From Eubacteriales bacterium (GTDB lineage: Bacteria; Bacillota; Clostridia; Saccharofermentanales; DTU023), in assembly GCA_030532065.1 (NCBI GenBank), contig JAUNLW010000001.1:1-64000 (forward strand): 64,000 nucleotides of DNA, given 5' to 3'. Both the position numbers and the translations under genes were made by a program. Below, piece by piece: positions 18,859 through 28,095 of the stretch. The notes under the pieces were generated by a model. That model did not search any database, was not told the origin of the DNA, and saw only the letters and a program-made list of their open reading frames with translations. The stretch's first letter is position 1. Each line of letters opens with the position of its first letter.

Positions 18859-19632
18859 CTAAAACCAGAGCATATACTTTGCCGCCTGGGCGAGGCCCGT
18901 GAAAATTAAGAGCAGGATCAAGGCCAGTTTGATCTGTTTCTCGGCAGGACCGGAATTCGGGTAGAGCTTGGGCAATGTCTGTAAACTTCCTTGGTAGAGC
19001 CGCAGCTCCAAAGCGCGTCCCATGCGCTCAGATTTTTTTAACGCTGCGGAGAATCCAGAACCTAAGGCTAGACCCAAGGAGCGAAGTCCACGTCTGAGTC
19101 CGACATAGCCCAAACGCTGGTGTTGAGAGTCTATTTTAGTTTGCAGGTTATGGTGCAAAGTAAAGGTCAAACGGTAGATGAGTTCCATAAGGGTCAAGAT
19201 GCCTTCAGGTAAATGCCAGGACTTTAGACCTTGCATAAAGTCCACCATGGAACAGGATAAACGAATGAAGAACAGACTGGCCAGGGCGGACAGGATGCGG
19301 GTGGTCAGTAGCAAGGCTTCGACCCCGCCCGTCTTAGTCATGAAAAGCCCACGCCCAGAACCCCAGGCAAAGAGCAAATTCTCTGTCGGAGGGAAGTTAC
19401 CATATTCAAAGGCGACGGTTATTACGCTGAGGATCAGGTAGATGAGGGGAATGCGGTAACAGCGCAAAAAACGAGTCCAAGACACAGCAAAGAAGCGCCT
19501 GAGCAACTCAGCTGTCAGGATAACCAAAATCAGCCCCAGCCAGGGCCAGGGAGCGAGCAAGGCGCTTAGTAAGATGGCCAGGCCCAGCCCAATCCTGTAG
19601 TTGGGCCGAGCCTGACTCCAAGTGCTAGGCAT
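18859..19632 (-). CDS. cbiQ: Cobalt ECF transporter transmembrane subunit CbiQ
   Basis: The T component of the cobalt ECF transporter, with about five hydrophobic helices and the ATPase-contacting ALELRLYQGS region (the Ala-Arg-Gly coupling motif of this family). I choose the ATG at 19632 (257 residues), which overlaps the cbiN stop by eight bases; a TTG at 19674 would overlap by 50. Part of this gene (19531-19611) is copied in the scar near 29.65 kb. Confidence 0.92.
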   Translation of the reverse strand: MPSTWSQARPNYRIGLGLAILLSALLAPWPWLGLILVILTAELLRRFFAVSWTRFLRCYRIPLIYLILSVITVAFEYGNFPPTENLLFAWGSGRGLFMTKTGGVEALLLTTRILSALASLFFIRLSCSMVDFMQGLKSWHLPEGILTLMELIYRLTFTLHHNLQTKIDSQHQRLGYVGLRRGLRSLGLALGSGFSAALKKSERMGRALELRLYQGSLQTLPKLYPNSGPAEKQIKLALILLLIFTGLAQAAKYMLWF

Positions 19633-19918
19633 TGGCTTGTTTAGAGTTTTTCTCTTTACTCTTCTGCGTGCCAATATAGTAGCCGATCAGGCCGGCACCG
19701 ATAGCTGCCTGTAAAGCAAAGAGCGCGCTTTCAATTTCGCCTGGCAGGTCTCCAATGGGTGGCTCAAACCAGGGCTCGTAGTTTTCATCAATGTCTGCGA
19801 TAACATCCTCTGCCTGATCATCAGCGCCGCCGAACTCTGCATCTTTGGCTACGAAGATAGGAAGCAGTACTAGTGCCAGGACGACAAGTAGAAGAAGAAC
19901 AATAGTAGATTTTTTCAT
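19625..19918 (-). CDS. cbiN: Cobalt transporter small subunit CbiN
   Basis: A 97-residue protein with the CbiN layout: an N-terminal helix (STIVLLLLVVLALVLLPIFV), an extracytoplasmic acidic loop containing GADDQAEDVI and a WFEPPIGDLPGEIESALFALQ segment, then a second helix. It is needed for metal loading of CbiM. AGGAGGT lies ahead of the ATG. The gene order cbiM-cbiN-cbiQ-cbiO is standard. Confidence 0.93.
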   Translation of the reverse strand: MKKSTIVLLLLVVLALVLLPIFVAKDAEFGGADDQAEDVIADIDENYEPWFEPPIGDLPGEIESALFALQAAIGAGLIGYYIGTQKSKEKNSKQANA

Positions 19919-19927
19919 GTTGACCTC

Positions 19928-20689
19928 CTAGGCAAAAACTTTGAGCTGGCTGAGTTCTTCTTTGTTGTGCTCAGCGATAAATGAGAAGAGGATAGTAGTG
20001 ATGATGCCTTCTACGATTGCCAGAGGGATCTGGGTTACGGCAAAGACAGATAGGAACTTACCTAATGAGCCGAAGAAACTGGCTCCCGGATGGGCAAAAG
20101 CTAACTGGAAGGACGTGACCACGTAAGTGATGAGGTCACCTAAAGTTGCTGCTAGGAACACAGCCAACAGCACACGCTTTTTGTTGTGCTCATAGTCAGC
20201 CTTGCCACGTACAGCTTTATAGATACCATAAGCGGCGAGCGGTCCAACAATAGCCATGGAGAAGACGTTAGCGCCCAAAGTGGTGAGACCGCCGTGAGCG
20301 AGGAGCAGGGCCTGGAAAACTAGCACGATCAGGCCGAGTACTGATGTAACCGCAGGTCCAAAGAGGATAGCAGCCAGGCCGGTACCGGTGGGATGGGAGC
20401 AAGAGCCGGTTACTGAAGGAATCTTTAGAGCGGAGAGCACAAAGATAAAACCACCAGCTAAAGCCAGAAGCATAGTCATCTTACTGTCCGTCTGGAAATC
20501 TTTAATGTGCTTGATACCGATAAAAAGTACAGGCAGGCAAAGAATTGCCCAGGCAATGCACCAGCCTACGGGTAAAAAACCTTCCATGATGTGCATGGCG
20601 TAGACAGGAGTAGTTGAGAGAACTAACACCAGAAATGAGAAGAGAGGGAAACAACGTACAAAATTGCCCCTAATCGTTTTGACTTTCAC
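19928..20689 (-). CDS. cbiM: Cobalt ECF transporter substrate-binding subunit CbiM
   Basis: A cobalt-specific S component. A signal peptide ends PVYA, and cleavage there exposes MHIMEGFLP, whose N-terminal Met-His is the metal site in CbiM/NikM. Several membrane helices follow, with [14 protein letters not shown] also conserved. Start choice: GGAGG (+ strand 20697-20701) lies seven bases before a GTG at 20689 but only one base before the ATG at 20695, so I prefer GTG. The SD can be sequestered by a complementary CCTCC (see next entry). Confidence 0.92.
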   Translation of the reverse strand: MKVKTIRGNFVRCFPLFSFLVLVLSTTPVYAMHIMEGFLPVGWCIAWAILCLPVLFIGIKHIKDFQTDSKMTMLLALAGGFIFVLSALKIPSVTGSCSHPTGTGLAAILFGPAVTSVLGLIVLVFQALLLAHGGLTTLGANVFSMAIVGPLAAYGIYKAVRGKADYEHNKKRVLLAVFLAATLGDLITYVVTSFQLAFAHPGASFFGSLGKFLSVFAVTQIPLAIVEGIITTILFSFIAEHNKEELSQLKVFA

Positions 20690-20696
20690 TTTCATA

Positions 20697-20727
20697 CCTC
20701 CGAAGTAAGTCAAGATACCTGCGGAGG
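20697..20727 (-). promoter_or_regulatory. SD-sequestering hairpin ahead of cbiM
   Basis: On the minus strand CCTCCG (+ 20722-20727) can pair perfectly with CGGAGG (+ 20697-20702), which contains the cbiM Shine-Dalgarno sequence. It lies downstream of the riboswitch and would let it act on translation. A palindrome, CCAGTTGACCAACTGG (20752-20767), lies between. Confidence 0.55.
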
Positions 20728-20849
20728 AATTTTAGATATGATAATACTTCGCCAGTTGACCAACTGGGGATCAGTAAATCCCTGTTTAAAGCAAAGTCAC
20801 AGCTAAACATTACACTACCTCCAAAGTCCTCGTAGCAGGTATATGCGAA

Positions 20850-21005
20850 GTTTTTAAGCAGGTCTTCTGGCTTAGGGTTTCCTGACAGCCTTCCCACACT
20901 TGGCAGTGGCTTACTTGGTCAGAACTTTTATCCCTTCACAGCGGCGGGTCCGCGTGGGCTTTGCACCCAACTTCCCTATTCTCTCGGCAGGGCCGAGCAC
21001 TTAAA
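20850..21005 (-). ncRNA. Cobalamin riboswitch of the cbiMNQOK operon
   Basis: Read on the minus strand, the leader contains GGGTGCAAAGCCCACGCGGA, CCGCCGCTGTGA, AAGCCACTG, GGGAAGG and the B12 box AAGCCAGAAGACCTGC, in the order of the cobalamin riboswitch family. It lies between a good promoter and cbiM. Adenosylcobalamin binding should repress cobalt uptake. Confidence 0.92.
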
Positions 21006-21019
21006 AACGGAATAGCTAT

Positions 21020-21048
21020 ATTCTAGTGGTGTCACCTGGTAGTGTCAA
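21020..21048 (-). promoter_or_regulatory. Promoter of the cbiM riboswitch transcript
   Basis: On the minus strand TTGACA (+ 21043-21048), 17 bases, TAGAAT (+ 21020-21025). Spacing and position just upstream of the riboswitch are ideal. Confidence 0.75.
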
Positions 21049-21121
21049 TTGAGAGGGCCTCTGGCTCTTTCTACTTTTACACCATTTTAGGGACGTGACC
21101 CCCACCCACTACTTGCAAACT

Positions 21122-21155
21122 TTACGAGGAATCCGGAAAGTCGGATTTCTCGTAA
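21122..21155. other. Hairpin at the left edge of the defence island
   Basis: TTACGAGGAATCCG (21122-21135) pairs with CGGATTTCTCGTAA (21142-21155), 14 pairs with one G-T. Around here the base composition changes from core-like to AT-rich. From 21160 to 21345 I see no gene. Confidence 0.6.
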
Positions 21156-21348
21156 GGCAGACTGAGTTACGTTTTCATTCTATAAGAAGCTCTTATGAGG
21201 ATTAGTAATTAGCGAACCTACAAAATAATGAGCGAAATAAAAACAGCCAACAAAATTAATATGACACTGGACAATGATTTAATCGATCCAACCATAAATA
21301 TTACCTCCAATTATTCTATACTGTAACATAAAGGCAGGTAATTAACTT

Positions 21349-21582
21349 ATGAAATGCCCATATTGTCAAAAGGAGATGAAATCTGGTTATATTCCTAACG
21401 GTGAGCAACCGGTACAATAGATCCCCGACGGAGGCAGGCCTTAGCTTTTCTCATTCTCAACTGCTGGAAAGGGAGTTCAGATAAATAACGAATTCGCACC
21501 GCTTGAAATCAACGGCTATAAGGCTAAAGCTTAATATTGCGAGGACTGCGGGTTGGAGGTTGCGTTTACAGAAAACGAATAG
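21349..21582 (+). pseudogene. Zinc-ribbon protein remnant with three in-frame stops
   Basis: One frame reads MKCPYCQKEMKSGYI at the start and YCEDCGLEVAF at the end, the two CxxC halves of a small zinc-ribbon protein, resembling the PF20097-type family common in Bacillota. The frame is kept throughout but carries TAG at 21418, TAG at 21442 and TAA at 21532. Two of the stops fall where Trp is plausible (TGG to TAG). It appears inactivated by point mutation only. From 21583 to 21844 nothing further is seen. Confidence 0.65.
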
Positions 21583-21844
21583 TAGATGAGGAATAGCAAG
21601 CTATGTAATTAGAACAGCAAGTCAATCAAGACTGCTTAGTATAATAAATTTATTTAATCGCTGATGGCTAACCTTGAAACGGCTTTTTGATATCGGTGTG
21701 AGATTGATAGTATAAAGGTGTATCTAAAAGGTTGGTATAATTCCAACTTGATGAAAAATATTTTTTTAGAAACGCAGCTTGACAAAAATGCAGAAATACG
21801 TAAAATAAAGATACTAAATTTCGGAATTACAAAAAGGGAGACTT

Positions 21845-22621
21845 ATGAATCAGGATATAGACATTAAAAAACTGGACCCTATAGTTAAAGCAATTGTAAA
21901 GGCAATCAAGAAGGGATGCGATGAAGATACGCATGTTTACTTGTCAACAACAAACAATGCGACCAATAACGCTTTGAAGTTTATGAGAGCAGACTTTATT
22001 AATACGAATCTGCGTGATAGTGTCGCATCAGAGGTCGTTGAGCTAAAATATTTTAAACGCCGTTCGTGGGTTGGCTGCCTTTTAATAGACCGAGAAAACA
22101 AAGTGACATTTACTATCTGTTCCAAGAGTACATTGGATAGTATCCCTAAAAAGACAGATAGAAAATCCCCTCACTTCCTACAAACTTTATTGCATGTTCA
22201 AAATTCAAAGGTAGAGGTTAAAAATAAACAATTAAGTTTTTTTGATGTAACTCCTAATTTGAAAACCGAATTTTCTGACGAAGATTATAAAGAGGATTAC
22301 GTAAAAATTATGGGTGAAGATTTGATACCTGAGGATGAGTATCTACATCTCGTAATCGCTTACGAGACTTCTTATTTTGGGATTAAGTCTATATCTATGC
22401 TTGTGTTGGACAAAGACTTTCAGATCGCAACAGAATATCCTCTTACTAGATTTCTACATCCTGACTTTGCCGAACTTACTCGTCAAGAAGAAATTTTTCA
22501 AGAAAATGATGTTCATAATCTTATCAAGGTTAAACCTGTACTTGGAAGGAAAAAACGAGATTCATCAAATCACGGAGCAATAATTTCAGCGAAAAGAAAG
22601 AAGGAGCAAAAGCAGATATAA
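21845..22621 (+). CDS. Uncharacterised protein next to XRE/ImmA regulator (DUF5986-like)
   Basis: A 258-residue soluble protein with RBS AAAGGGAG. An N-terminal STTNNATNNALKFMRADFINTNLRD segment (cut here to its idea: repeated Asn, then Thr-Asn-Leu) recalls DUF5986 proteins, which are found beside XRE-ImmA genes; I am not sure of that family. The C terminus is Lys-rich. AT-rich codon use differs from the core. It is followed closely by the XRE/ImmA gene, so the two are probably one functional pair, possibly target and regulator. Confidence 0.6.
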   Translation: MNQDIDIKKLDPIVKAIVKAIKKGCDEDTHVYLSTTNNATNNALKFMRADFINTNLRDSVASEVVELKYFKRRSWVGCLLIDRENKVTFTICSKSTLDSIPKKTDRKSPHFLQTLLHVQNSKVEVKNKQLSFFDVTPNLKTEFSDEDYKEDYVKIMGEDLIPEDEYLHLVIAYETSYFGIKSISMLVLDKDFQIATEYPLTRFLHPDFAELTRQEEIFQENDVHNLIKVKPVLGRKKRDSSNHGAIISAKRKKEQKQI

Positions 22622-22630
22622 CTGCTTTTT
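22608..22630 (+). terminator. Possible weak terminator or attenuator inside the pair
   Basis: AAAAGCAG (22608-22615) pairs with CTGCTTTT (22622-22629) across the stop codon of the preceding gene and just before the XRE/ImmA start. It may reduce read-through between the two genes. Confidence 0.45.
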
Positions 22631-22637
22631 ATGAGAA

Positions 22638-23843
22638 ATGGATAACTACAAATTCAATGGCCAGAGACTTAGAGATGCATTGCAGTTTCGTGGTATCAGA
22701 ATGGCTGATCTTGCGAAACAAATCGACATTAGCAAGCAATCGCTATCTTTATACGCGAATGGGAATAACAATCCACCGTTTGAAAATGTAGCTAAAATAG
22801 CTAAGGCATTAGATTTTCCGTTTGAATTTTTTATGACAGAAGATCTGTGCAGTACAGTTACAAATAATACGTATTTTAGATCTCAGGCTTCGGCGTCTAA
22901 ATTGATGCAAAATTCACAAAAGATAAAGTTGGAGTTTGTTGCCAAAATTTACGAGGTTTTCCTTGATTACGTTGATTTCCCTGAACAAAATTTGCCGCCA
23001 GTGTCATTCTTAGGTAGCGATGCTTGTGTTGATGCATGTGCTGACAAGACATTTGAACAAATTGAGGATAATGCTCGTTTTGTCAGAAAATATTGGAAAA
23101 TTGGTATGGGACCAATTGACAATATGCAATATCTGTTGGAGTCAAATGGTATAATTGTTTCAGGGATGAAAAATGTTGATAAAAAGATAGATGCTTTTAG
23201 CCAACGTGTTAATATACAAAACCACGGCTCCATTTTCATAGTTGCTCTTGCTGTAGGTAATAAACCTGAAGTGCGACTGCGGTTTGATATGGCACATGAG
23301 CTTGGTCACATACTTATGCATAACTGGGATGACAGTAACGATAACTTAAGCAGAGAGGAATTCAACGTACTGGAAAAACAGGCTAATATGTTTGCTAGTG
23401 CCCTGCTCTTACCTAGAGAATCGTTTGGATCGGACGTAGCTCCATATGCAACAAACGTTGAATTTTATAGATCTCTTAAGAAAAAATGGGGTGTCTCAAT
23501 GCAAGCCATGATGTATAGGGCTCACCAACTTGATTTGATTAATTACAATCAGTTTCAATACATGATGAGAACAGTATCTGCAAAGGGCTGGCGTCGCCGA
23601 GAGCCAGGGGATATTCCTGGCTCTCTAAATAGCACTATCTTTCAAGGGGCGGTTGATGTCCTTTTTGAAGGAGGATATCTTAGTTCATCTGAATTGATGC
23701 AGGCATTCCATGAATACGGAATCTATCTATCTCAAGATGATTTGGAAGATATTTTGGGGCTAAAGCCAGGAACACTTACGGTGAATGACAAGGTAATACC
23801 ACTGATCAGACCTAAAACCATAACAGATACAAATAATCGATAA
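22638..23843 (+). CDS. XRE helix-turn-helix protein with ImmA/IrrE metallopeptidase domain
   Basis: A 401-residue protein. Residues about 5-65 form an XRE helix-turn-helix (MADLAKQIDISKQSLSLYAN). Residues about 170-290 carry an ImmA/IrrE peptidase with zinc motif AHELGHILMHNW and a following Glu-rich helix (EKQANMFASALLLP). In this family the peptidase domain typically cleaves or derepresses a partner repressor, and such fusions occur in mobile elements and toxin-antitoxin-like pairs. No integrase is near. The C-terminal 100 residues are of unknown role. Confidence 0.88.
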   Translation: MDNYKFNGQRLRDALQFRGIRMADLAKQIDISKQSLSLYANGNNNPPFENVAKIAKALDFPFEFFMTEDLCSTVTNNTYFRSQASASKLMQNSQKIKLEFVAKIYEVFLDYVDFPEQNLPPVSFLGSDACVDACADKTFEQIEDNARFVRKYWKIGMGPIDNMQYLLESNGIIVSGMKNVDKKIDAFSQRVNIQNHGSIFIVALAVGNKPEVRLRFDMAHELGHILMHNWDDSNDNLSREEFNVLEKQANMFASALLLPRESFGSDVAPYATNVEFYRSLKKKWGVSMQAMMYRAHQLDLINYNQFQYMMRTVSAKGWRRREPGDIPGSLNSTIFQGAVDVLFEGGYLSSSELMQAFHEYGIYLSQDDLEDILGLKPGTLTVNDKVIPLIRPKTITDTNNR

Positions 23844-23891
23844 AAATTAACTGTAGCTATTAAGATCAGGATAATTTAGCTACAATAACTA

Positions 23892-23930
23892 GCTCCCACA
23901 GAAAATTTAACTATTGTGGGGGCTTTTTTA
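23892..23930 (+). terminator. Rho-independent terminator after XRE/ImmA gene
   Basis: GCTCCCACA (23892-23900) pairs with TGTGGGGGC (23915-23923), one G-T pair, followed by TTTTTT. Confidence 0.9.
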
Positions 23931-24032
23931 TATGAAATTTATAAATGAATCTGTGCGAAGCACTTCTTCTGTGAACAGAAATCAAAAATGATGATACCAT
24001 GGGAAAAAACATATAAAATTTATCTTGAGAAA

Positions 24033-24045
24033 CAGTGTTTCACTG
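24033..24045. promoter_or_regulatory. Short operator-like palindrome ahead of the restriction-modification genes
   Basis: CAGTGTTTCACTG is a perfect 5-3-5 inverted repeat located just after TTGAGA (24025-24030), about 50 bases before the methylase start. It could be a regulator site over the promoter. No regulator is assigned. Confidence 0.35.
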
Positions 24046-24092
24046 GATTATGCCTACTACAACTTAGAGTATGAAAGGGAGGTTAACTGATT

Positions 24093-25031
24093 TTGAATAA
24101 GCTTATAGATATTACACACACCTCGATTGCCTCTCTTCTCGATTTGTTACTTAAAGATAAATCAACAAGAAAAAACATTATTTGGGCAACCGATACCTAT
24201 GAGGAATTAGGTGAAGGTTTCTCAGATAAAGATCATATAAGTAAAAGAATTCTTCTGCAAAATACAGATATAATTCAGCCTCGTATACAAAAAACTCAAG
24301 AAACGCAACAGGAGCGTACACGTAAGAAGGCGGAGGTTTTTACCCCTGCGTGGCTCTGTAACCAAATGAATAACTACTGTGATGAGGAGTGGTTTGGCAG
24401 AAAAAATGTCTTCAATGTAGAAAACGAAGATAACACTTGGACTGTGGTCGATAAGACTATTGAATTCCCGGAGGGGAAACATTGGCAACAGTACATAGAT
24501 TCGAGGTGTTTAGAAATCACTTGCGGAGAAGCACCTTTTCTAGTTTCTCGATATGACGTTTCAACTGGAGTAATGATAGTACCTACGAAAAATAGGATAG
24601 GTAAGCTAGATCGCAAGCTGCGTATTGTCAATGAGAATACGACTGAGTATAGCGAATGGGAAAAATGGGCAGTGCGAGCGTTTGAAGCTTCATATGGCTA
24701 CGAATATCAAGGAGACAGCCTTATTATTGCCAGAATCAACCTGCTGATGACATTTATTGATTATTATAAAGAGCGCTGGAATAAGTATCCGGATGGAAAA
24801 TTACTTCGCGAAGTTACAAATAAGATTGTCTGGAATATATGGCAGATGGATGGACTTAAAGATACGGTTCCACTTGGAAAGCCACACGAAGACTTAATGC
24901 AGCTTACCTTTTTTGACATATGCCCTGGCCTCAAAGTATCAGATACGAAAGTATCAGAAGTCGTGCCGTGCAAGATTTATGACTGGAGAAGAGATAATTC
25001 CATTATCTTCAGAAGAATAAAGGAGAACTGA
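24093..25031 (+). CDS. N6-adenine DNA methyltransferase, N-terminal part
   Basis: A 312-residue protein with a TTG start and GGGAGG 10 bases upstream. It contains AEVFTPAWLCNQMN and a SAM-binding motif I, CLEITCGEAPFLVSRYD, typical of N6-adenine methylases of restriction systems (Eco57I-like). It lacks the catalytic NPPY, which lies just downstream in the same frame after a single TGA (25029-25031): MGNKLFDCVIGNPPYND. The split here may be natural, since some relatives are two proteins, but the next piece is also frameshifted. Confidence 0.75.
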   Translation: MNKLIDITHTSIASLLDLLLKDKSTRKNIIWATDTYEELGEGFSDKDHISKRILLQNTDIIQPRIQKTQETQQERTRKKAEVFTPAWLCNQMNNYCDEEWFGRKNVFNVENEDNTWTVVDKTIEFPEGKHWQQYIDSRCLEITCGEAPFLVSRYDVSTGVMIVPTKNRIGKLDRKLRIVNENTTEYSEWEKWAVRAFEASYGYEYQGDSLIIARINLLMTFIDYYKERWNKYPDGKLLREVTNKIVWNIWQMDGLKDTVPLGKPHEDLMQLTFFDICPGLKVSDTKVSEVVPCKIYDWRRDNSIIFRRIKEN

Positions 25032-25034
25032 GTT

Positions 25035-26074
25035 ATGGGAAACAAATTGTTCGATTGTGTAATTGGAAATCCGCCGTATAATGATGATGTTGTGGAGACA
25101 ATAAGAGTTACGGAAAACCAATATACAATTATTTTATTGAAGGAGCGTATGAGGCCGCAAATAAAGTTGAATTGATACACCCAGCTCGTTTCCTTTTTAA
25201 TGCTGGTGGAACGCCCAAAGCCTGGAACCAGAAAATGCTGAATGATCCACACTTCAAAGTCTTACACTATGAACCTGATGCAAAACGAGTTTTTCCTAGC
25301 ACTGATATAAAAGGCGGTGTGGCTATTAGCTATCGCAATGCAAATGAGAATTATGGGGCTATTAAAACTTTTTACGCTTTCCCAGAACTAAAATCCATCA
25401 ATCAAAAGGTTCAGAAAATTGCAGATGAAAGTTTTAGCACGATTGTATACAGTAGAACGGTATACCGATTCACGGATAAGCTCCACGAAGACAATCCGAA
25501 TGCTATTAATCAGCTGAGCAATGGGCATGCCTATGATATGTCAACTAATATTTTTGAACGCTTACCGCAGGTTTTCTTCTCTGAGCAGCCTCAAGATGGA
25601 GCAGAATATATCGGAGTTTATGGTCTAGAGAAAAATGATCGGACTCTAAAATATATAAAGAGAGACTTAGTAAATCAGGTGGAAAATTTAGATTATTTTA
25701 AAGTATTATTGCCTAAATCGAATGGATCAGGAGCCCTCGGGGAAGTCTTGTCAACACCCTTAATCGGGCAGCCCTTAATCGGGCACACAGAATCATTTAT
25801 AAGTATAGGCTGTTTTAAAGAAGAGAAAATAGCTGATAATTGCAAGAAGTATATAAAAAGTAAATTCTGCCGTTGCTTATTAGGAATCTATAAAGTTACA
25901 CAAGATAATCCACCTGAAAAATGGCAATGTGTACCTCTAGAGGACTTCACTTCAGCAAGTGATATTGATTGGTCACAACCAATTTCAGATATAGACAGGC
26001 AGTTATACCACAAATACAGGCTTGACGCAGAGGAAATCGAGTTTGTTGAAACTAAAGTGAAGGAGATGGCGTGA
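25035..26074 (+). pseudogene. N6-adenine DNA methyltransferase, C-terminal part, frameshifted
   Basis: The frame from ATG 25035 gives FDCVIGNPPYNDDVV, with catalytic motif IV NPPY, then runs into a stop. After about 25096 another frame continues the protein (GKPIYNYFIEGAYEAANKVE then LIHPARFLFNAGG), ending at 26074. One missing base near 25095-25097 explains this. The downstream frame carries the rest of the methylase and target-recognition region. Its stop overlaps the next gene. Not at a homopolymer, so simple mutation or sequence error are both possible. Confidence 0.7.
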
Positions 26075-28095
26075 TGGCTGACATAAAGATTCAAACAACC
26101 ACCAGAGTAGTTCCTCAGTGCTATGCCTACACCCTGCCTCAAGTACCTGACCTAGAAGGTTGGACTAAGATCGGTTTTACTGAGCGTGATGTAGAAACTC
26201 GCATCAAAGAGCAAACACATACTGCCGGTCTGAATTACCAAATAAACTGGAAGATGAAAGCATCTTATTTGACTGAGCCTTATGGTATCTTCAAAGATAG
26301 TGATTTCCATGCTTATCTCAAAAAACTGGGAGTTCCTAGACAATCTGGTAATGAGTGGTTCAAGATTGATCCGAACGTAGCTAGAGATCACTTTGTCGAA
26401 TTTACTCAAAACCATGGTGTAATTGAAGAAGATGCACATGAGGTTATCCCTTATCAACTCCGCGAAGAACAAAAACAAGCCGTTGAGATGGCCAAAAACT
26501 ACTTTGATTCACATGACCAAGGTGAGTTCCTCTGGAATGCGAAGCCTCGTTTCGGCAAGACACTATCGGCGTATGATCTATGTAAAAGACTCAATGCAAC
26601 TAAAATCTTAATCGTCACAAATCGTCCTGCAATAGCTGACTCATGGTATCAAGATTATGAAACTTTCTTCGGTCCGCAGTGCGGTTTGGCATTTGTTAGT
26701 AATGTTCCAGGGATTAGAGATTGTAAGTATGTGTTAGATCATGACTCTTATGAGCAAGAACAGAGGTACTCTAAAGGAAAAAAGTGGAAGGGATATATTA
26801 AATTTGTTAGTTTACAAGACCTGAAGGGTTCTCTCTACTTTGGTGGTGAGTTCGACAAATTATCGGAAATCAGTGCGGATAGTGGGGTGGTATGGGATAT
26901 TTTAATCATTGATGAAGCGCATGAAGGGGTAGATACTTTCAACACGGATTATGCTTTCCAACGTATCAGACGTAAGTATACACTCCATCTTTCAGGGACT
27001 CCATTCAAAGCCCTGGCTAACGAAAAGTTCTCTGAATCTGCCATCTTTAACTGGACCTACGCGGATGAACAGCAGAAGAAACGTGAATGGGATACTTCTT
27101 GTGAACTGGAGAACCCCTACGAAAAACTTCCACGGCTGAACCTTTTTACCTATCAGATGTCAGAAATAATTCGAGATAAATTAAAACAAGGAATTGATAT
27201 TGAAAACATAGGAGTGACAGAATACGCTTTCGACTTAAATGAATTTTTTGCAACATATCCTAGTTCAGGAAAATTTATTCATGATCATGATGTAGATAAA
27301 TTCCTTGATGCTTTAACTCGACAGGATAAATTCCCCTTTTCTACCCCAGAGTTACGCAACGAACTCAAGCATACACTTTGGCTTCTCAATCGTGTTGCTA
27401 GTGCTAAGGCCCTAGCTGATAAGCTGGAACAGCATCCTGTATTCAAAGACTATACTATTATTCTCGCCGCTGGTGATGGTAAACTGGATGCAAATGAAGA
27501 GAATGAAAAGGCTTTATTTCGAGTCAAGAGAGCAATTAGTGAGGCTGGTTCACAAGGTAAGACTATTACTCTATCTGTTGGACAACTTACAACAGGAGTA
27601 ACCATTCCGGAGTGGACAGCAGTCATGATGCTTTCTAACACGTCTTCTCCAGCGTTATATATGCAGGCAGCTTTCCGTGCGCAAAATCCTTGCCTATTTT
27701 CAGATGGGCAGGAAACTTACAGGAAACGAAATGCTTATGTCTTTGACTTTGATCCAGCCAGGACTTTAACTATCTTTGATCAGTTTGCAAATGACCTTAT
27801 TCCAGATGGTTCTGGAAAGAAAGAAGATTTTGATCAACGCAAACAGAACGTACGTGAACTGCTGAATTTCTTCCCTGTATATGGCGAGGATGATGATGGC
27901 TCCATGATAGAGCTAGACGCTGAAAAGGTGCTTACTATCCCACGTCATATTCATGCGAAAGAAGTTGTGGAACGTGGCTTTATGTCGAATTTTCTGTTTG
28001 CAAATATATCTGGAATTTTTAATGCACCGAAAGAGGTCATAGACATAATAAATAATATGGAAGTGTTTAAAAAACCCAAAAAAATGCTTACCTAG
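26074..28095 (+). CDS. GIY-YIG nuclease / SF2 helicase of a restriction system, N-terminal two thirds
   Basis: A 673-residue product up to a frameshift. Residues about 15-120 match a T5orf172/MUG113-type GIY-YIG domain (WTKIGFTERDVETRIKEQ, later EWFKID). An SF2 helicase follows, with Walker A-like AKPRFGKTLSAYD, DEAH in IIDEAHEG, SGTPFKA, and a C-terminal helicase domain with QLTTGVTIPEW and QAAFRAQNP. RBS AGGAG lies nine bases before ATG 26074. At the A7 run 28078-28084 the frame breaks and stops at 28095; the protein continues one base out of frame. Confidence 0.82.
   Translation: MADIKIQTTTRVVPQCYAYTLPQVPDLEGWTKIGFTERDVETRIKEQTHTAGLNYQINWKMKASYLTEPYGIFKDSDFHAYLKKLGVPRQSGNEWFKIDPNVARDHFVEFTQNHGVIEEDAHEVIPYQLREEQKQAVEMAKNYFDSHDQGEFLWNAKPRFGKTLSAYDLCKRLNATKILIVTNRPAIADSWYQDYETFFGPQCGLAFVSNVPGIRDCKYVLDHDSYEQEQRYSKGKKWKGYIKFVSLQDLKGSLYFGGEFDKLSEISADSGVVWDILIIDEAHEGVDTFNTDYAFQRIRRKYTLHLSGTPFKALANEKFSESAIFNWTYADEQQKKREWDTSCELENPYEKLPRLNLFTYQMSEIIRDKLKQGIDIENIGVTEYAFDLNEFFATYPSSGKFIHDHDVDKFLDALTRQDKFPFSTPELRNELKHTLWLLNRVASAKALADKLEQHPVFKDYTIILAAGDGKLDANEENEKALFRVKRAISEAGSQGKTITLSVGQLTTGVTIPEWTAVMMLSNTSSPALYMQAAFRAQNPCLFSDGQETYRKRNAYVFDFDPARTLTIFDQFANDLIPDGSGKKEDFDQRKQNVRELLNFFPVYGEDDDGSMIELDAEKVLTIPRHIHAKEVVERGFMSNFLFANISGIFNAPKEVIDIINNMEVFKKPKKMLT

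Noticed and set aside
20670-20897. Open frame between riboswitch and cbiM
   Set aside because: It lies in the untranslated riboswitch leader and runs through the B12 box.
21349-21582. Stop codon recoding (TAG read as Trp)
   Set aside because: TAG ends rplM, tsaE, glyS and other normal genes in this window, so recoding is not general; nonsense mutation is simpler.
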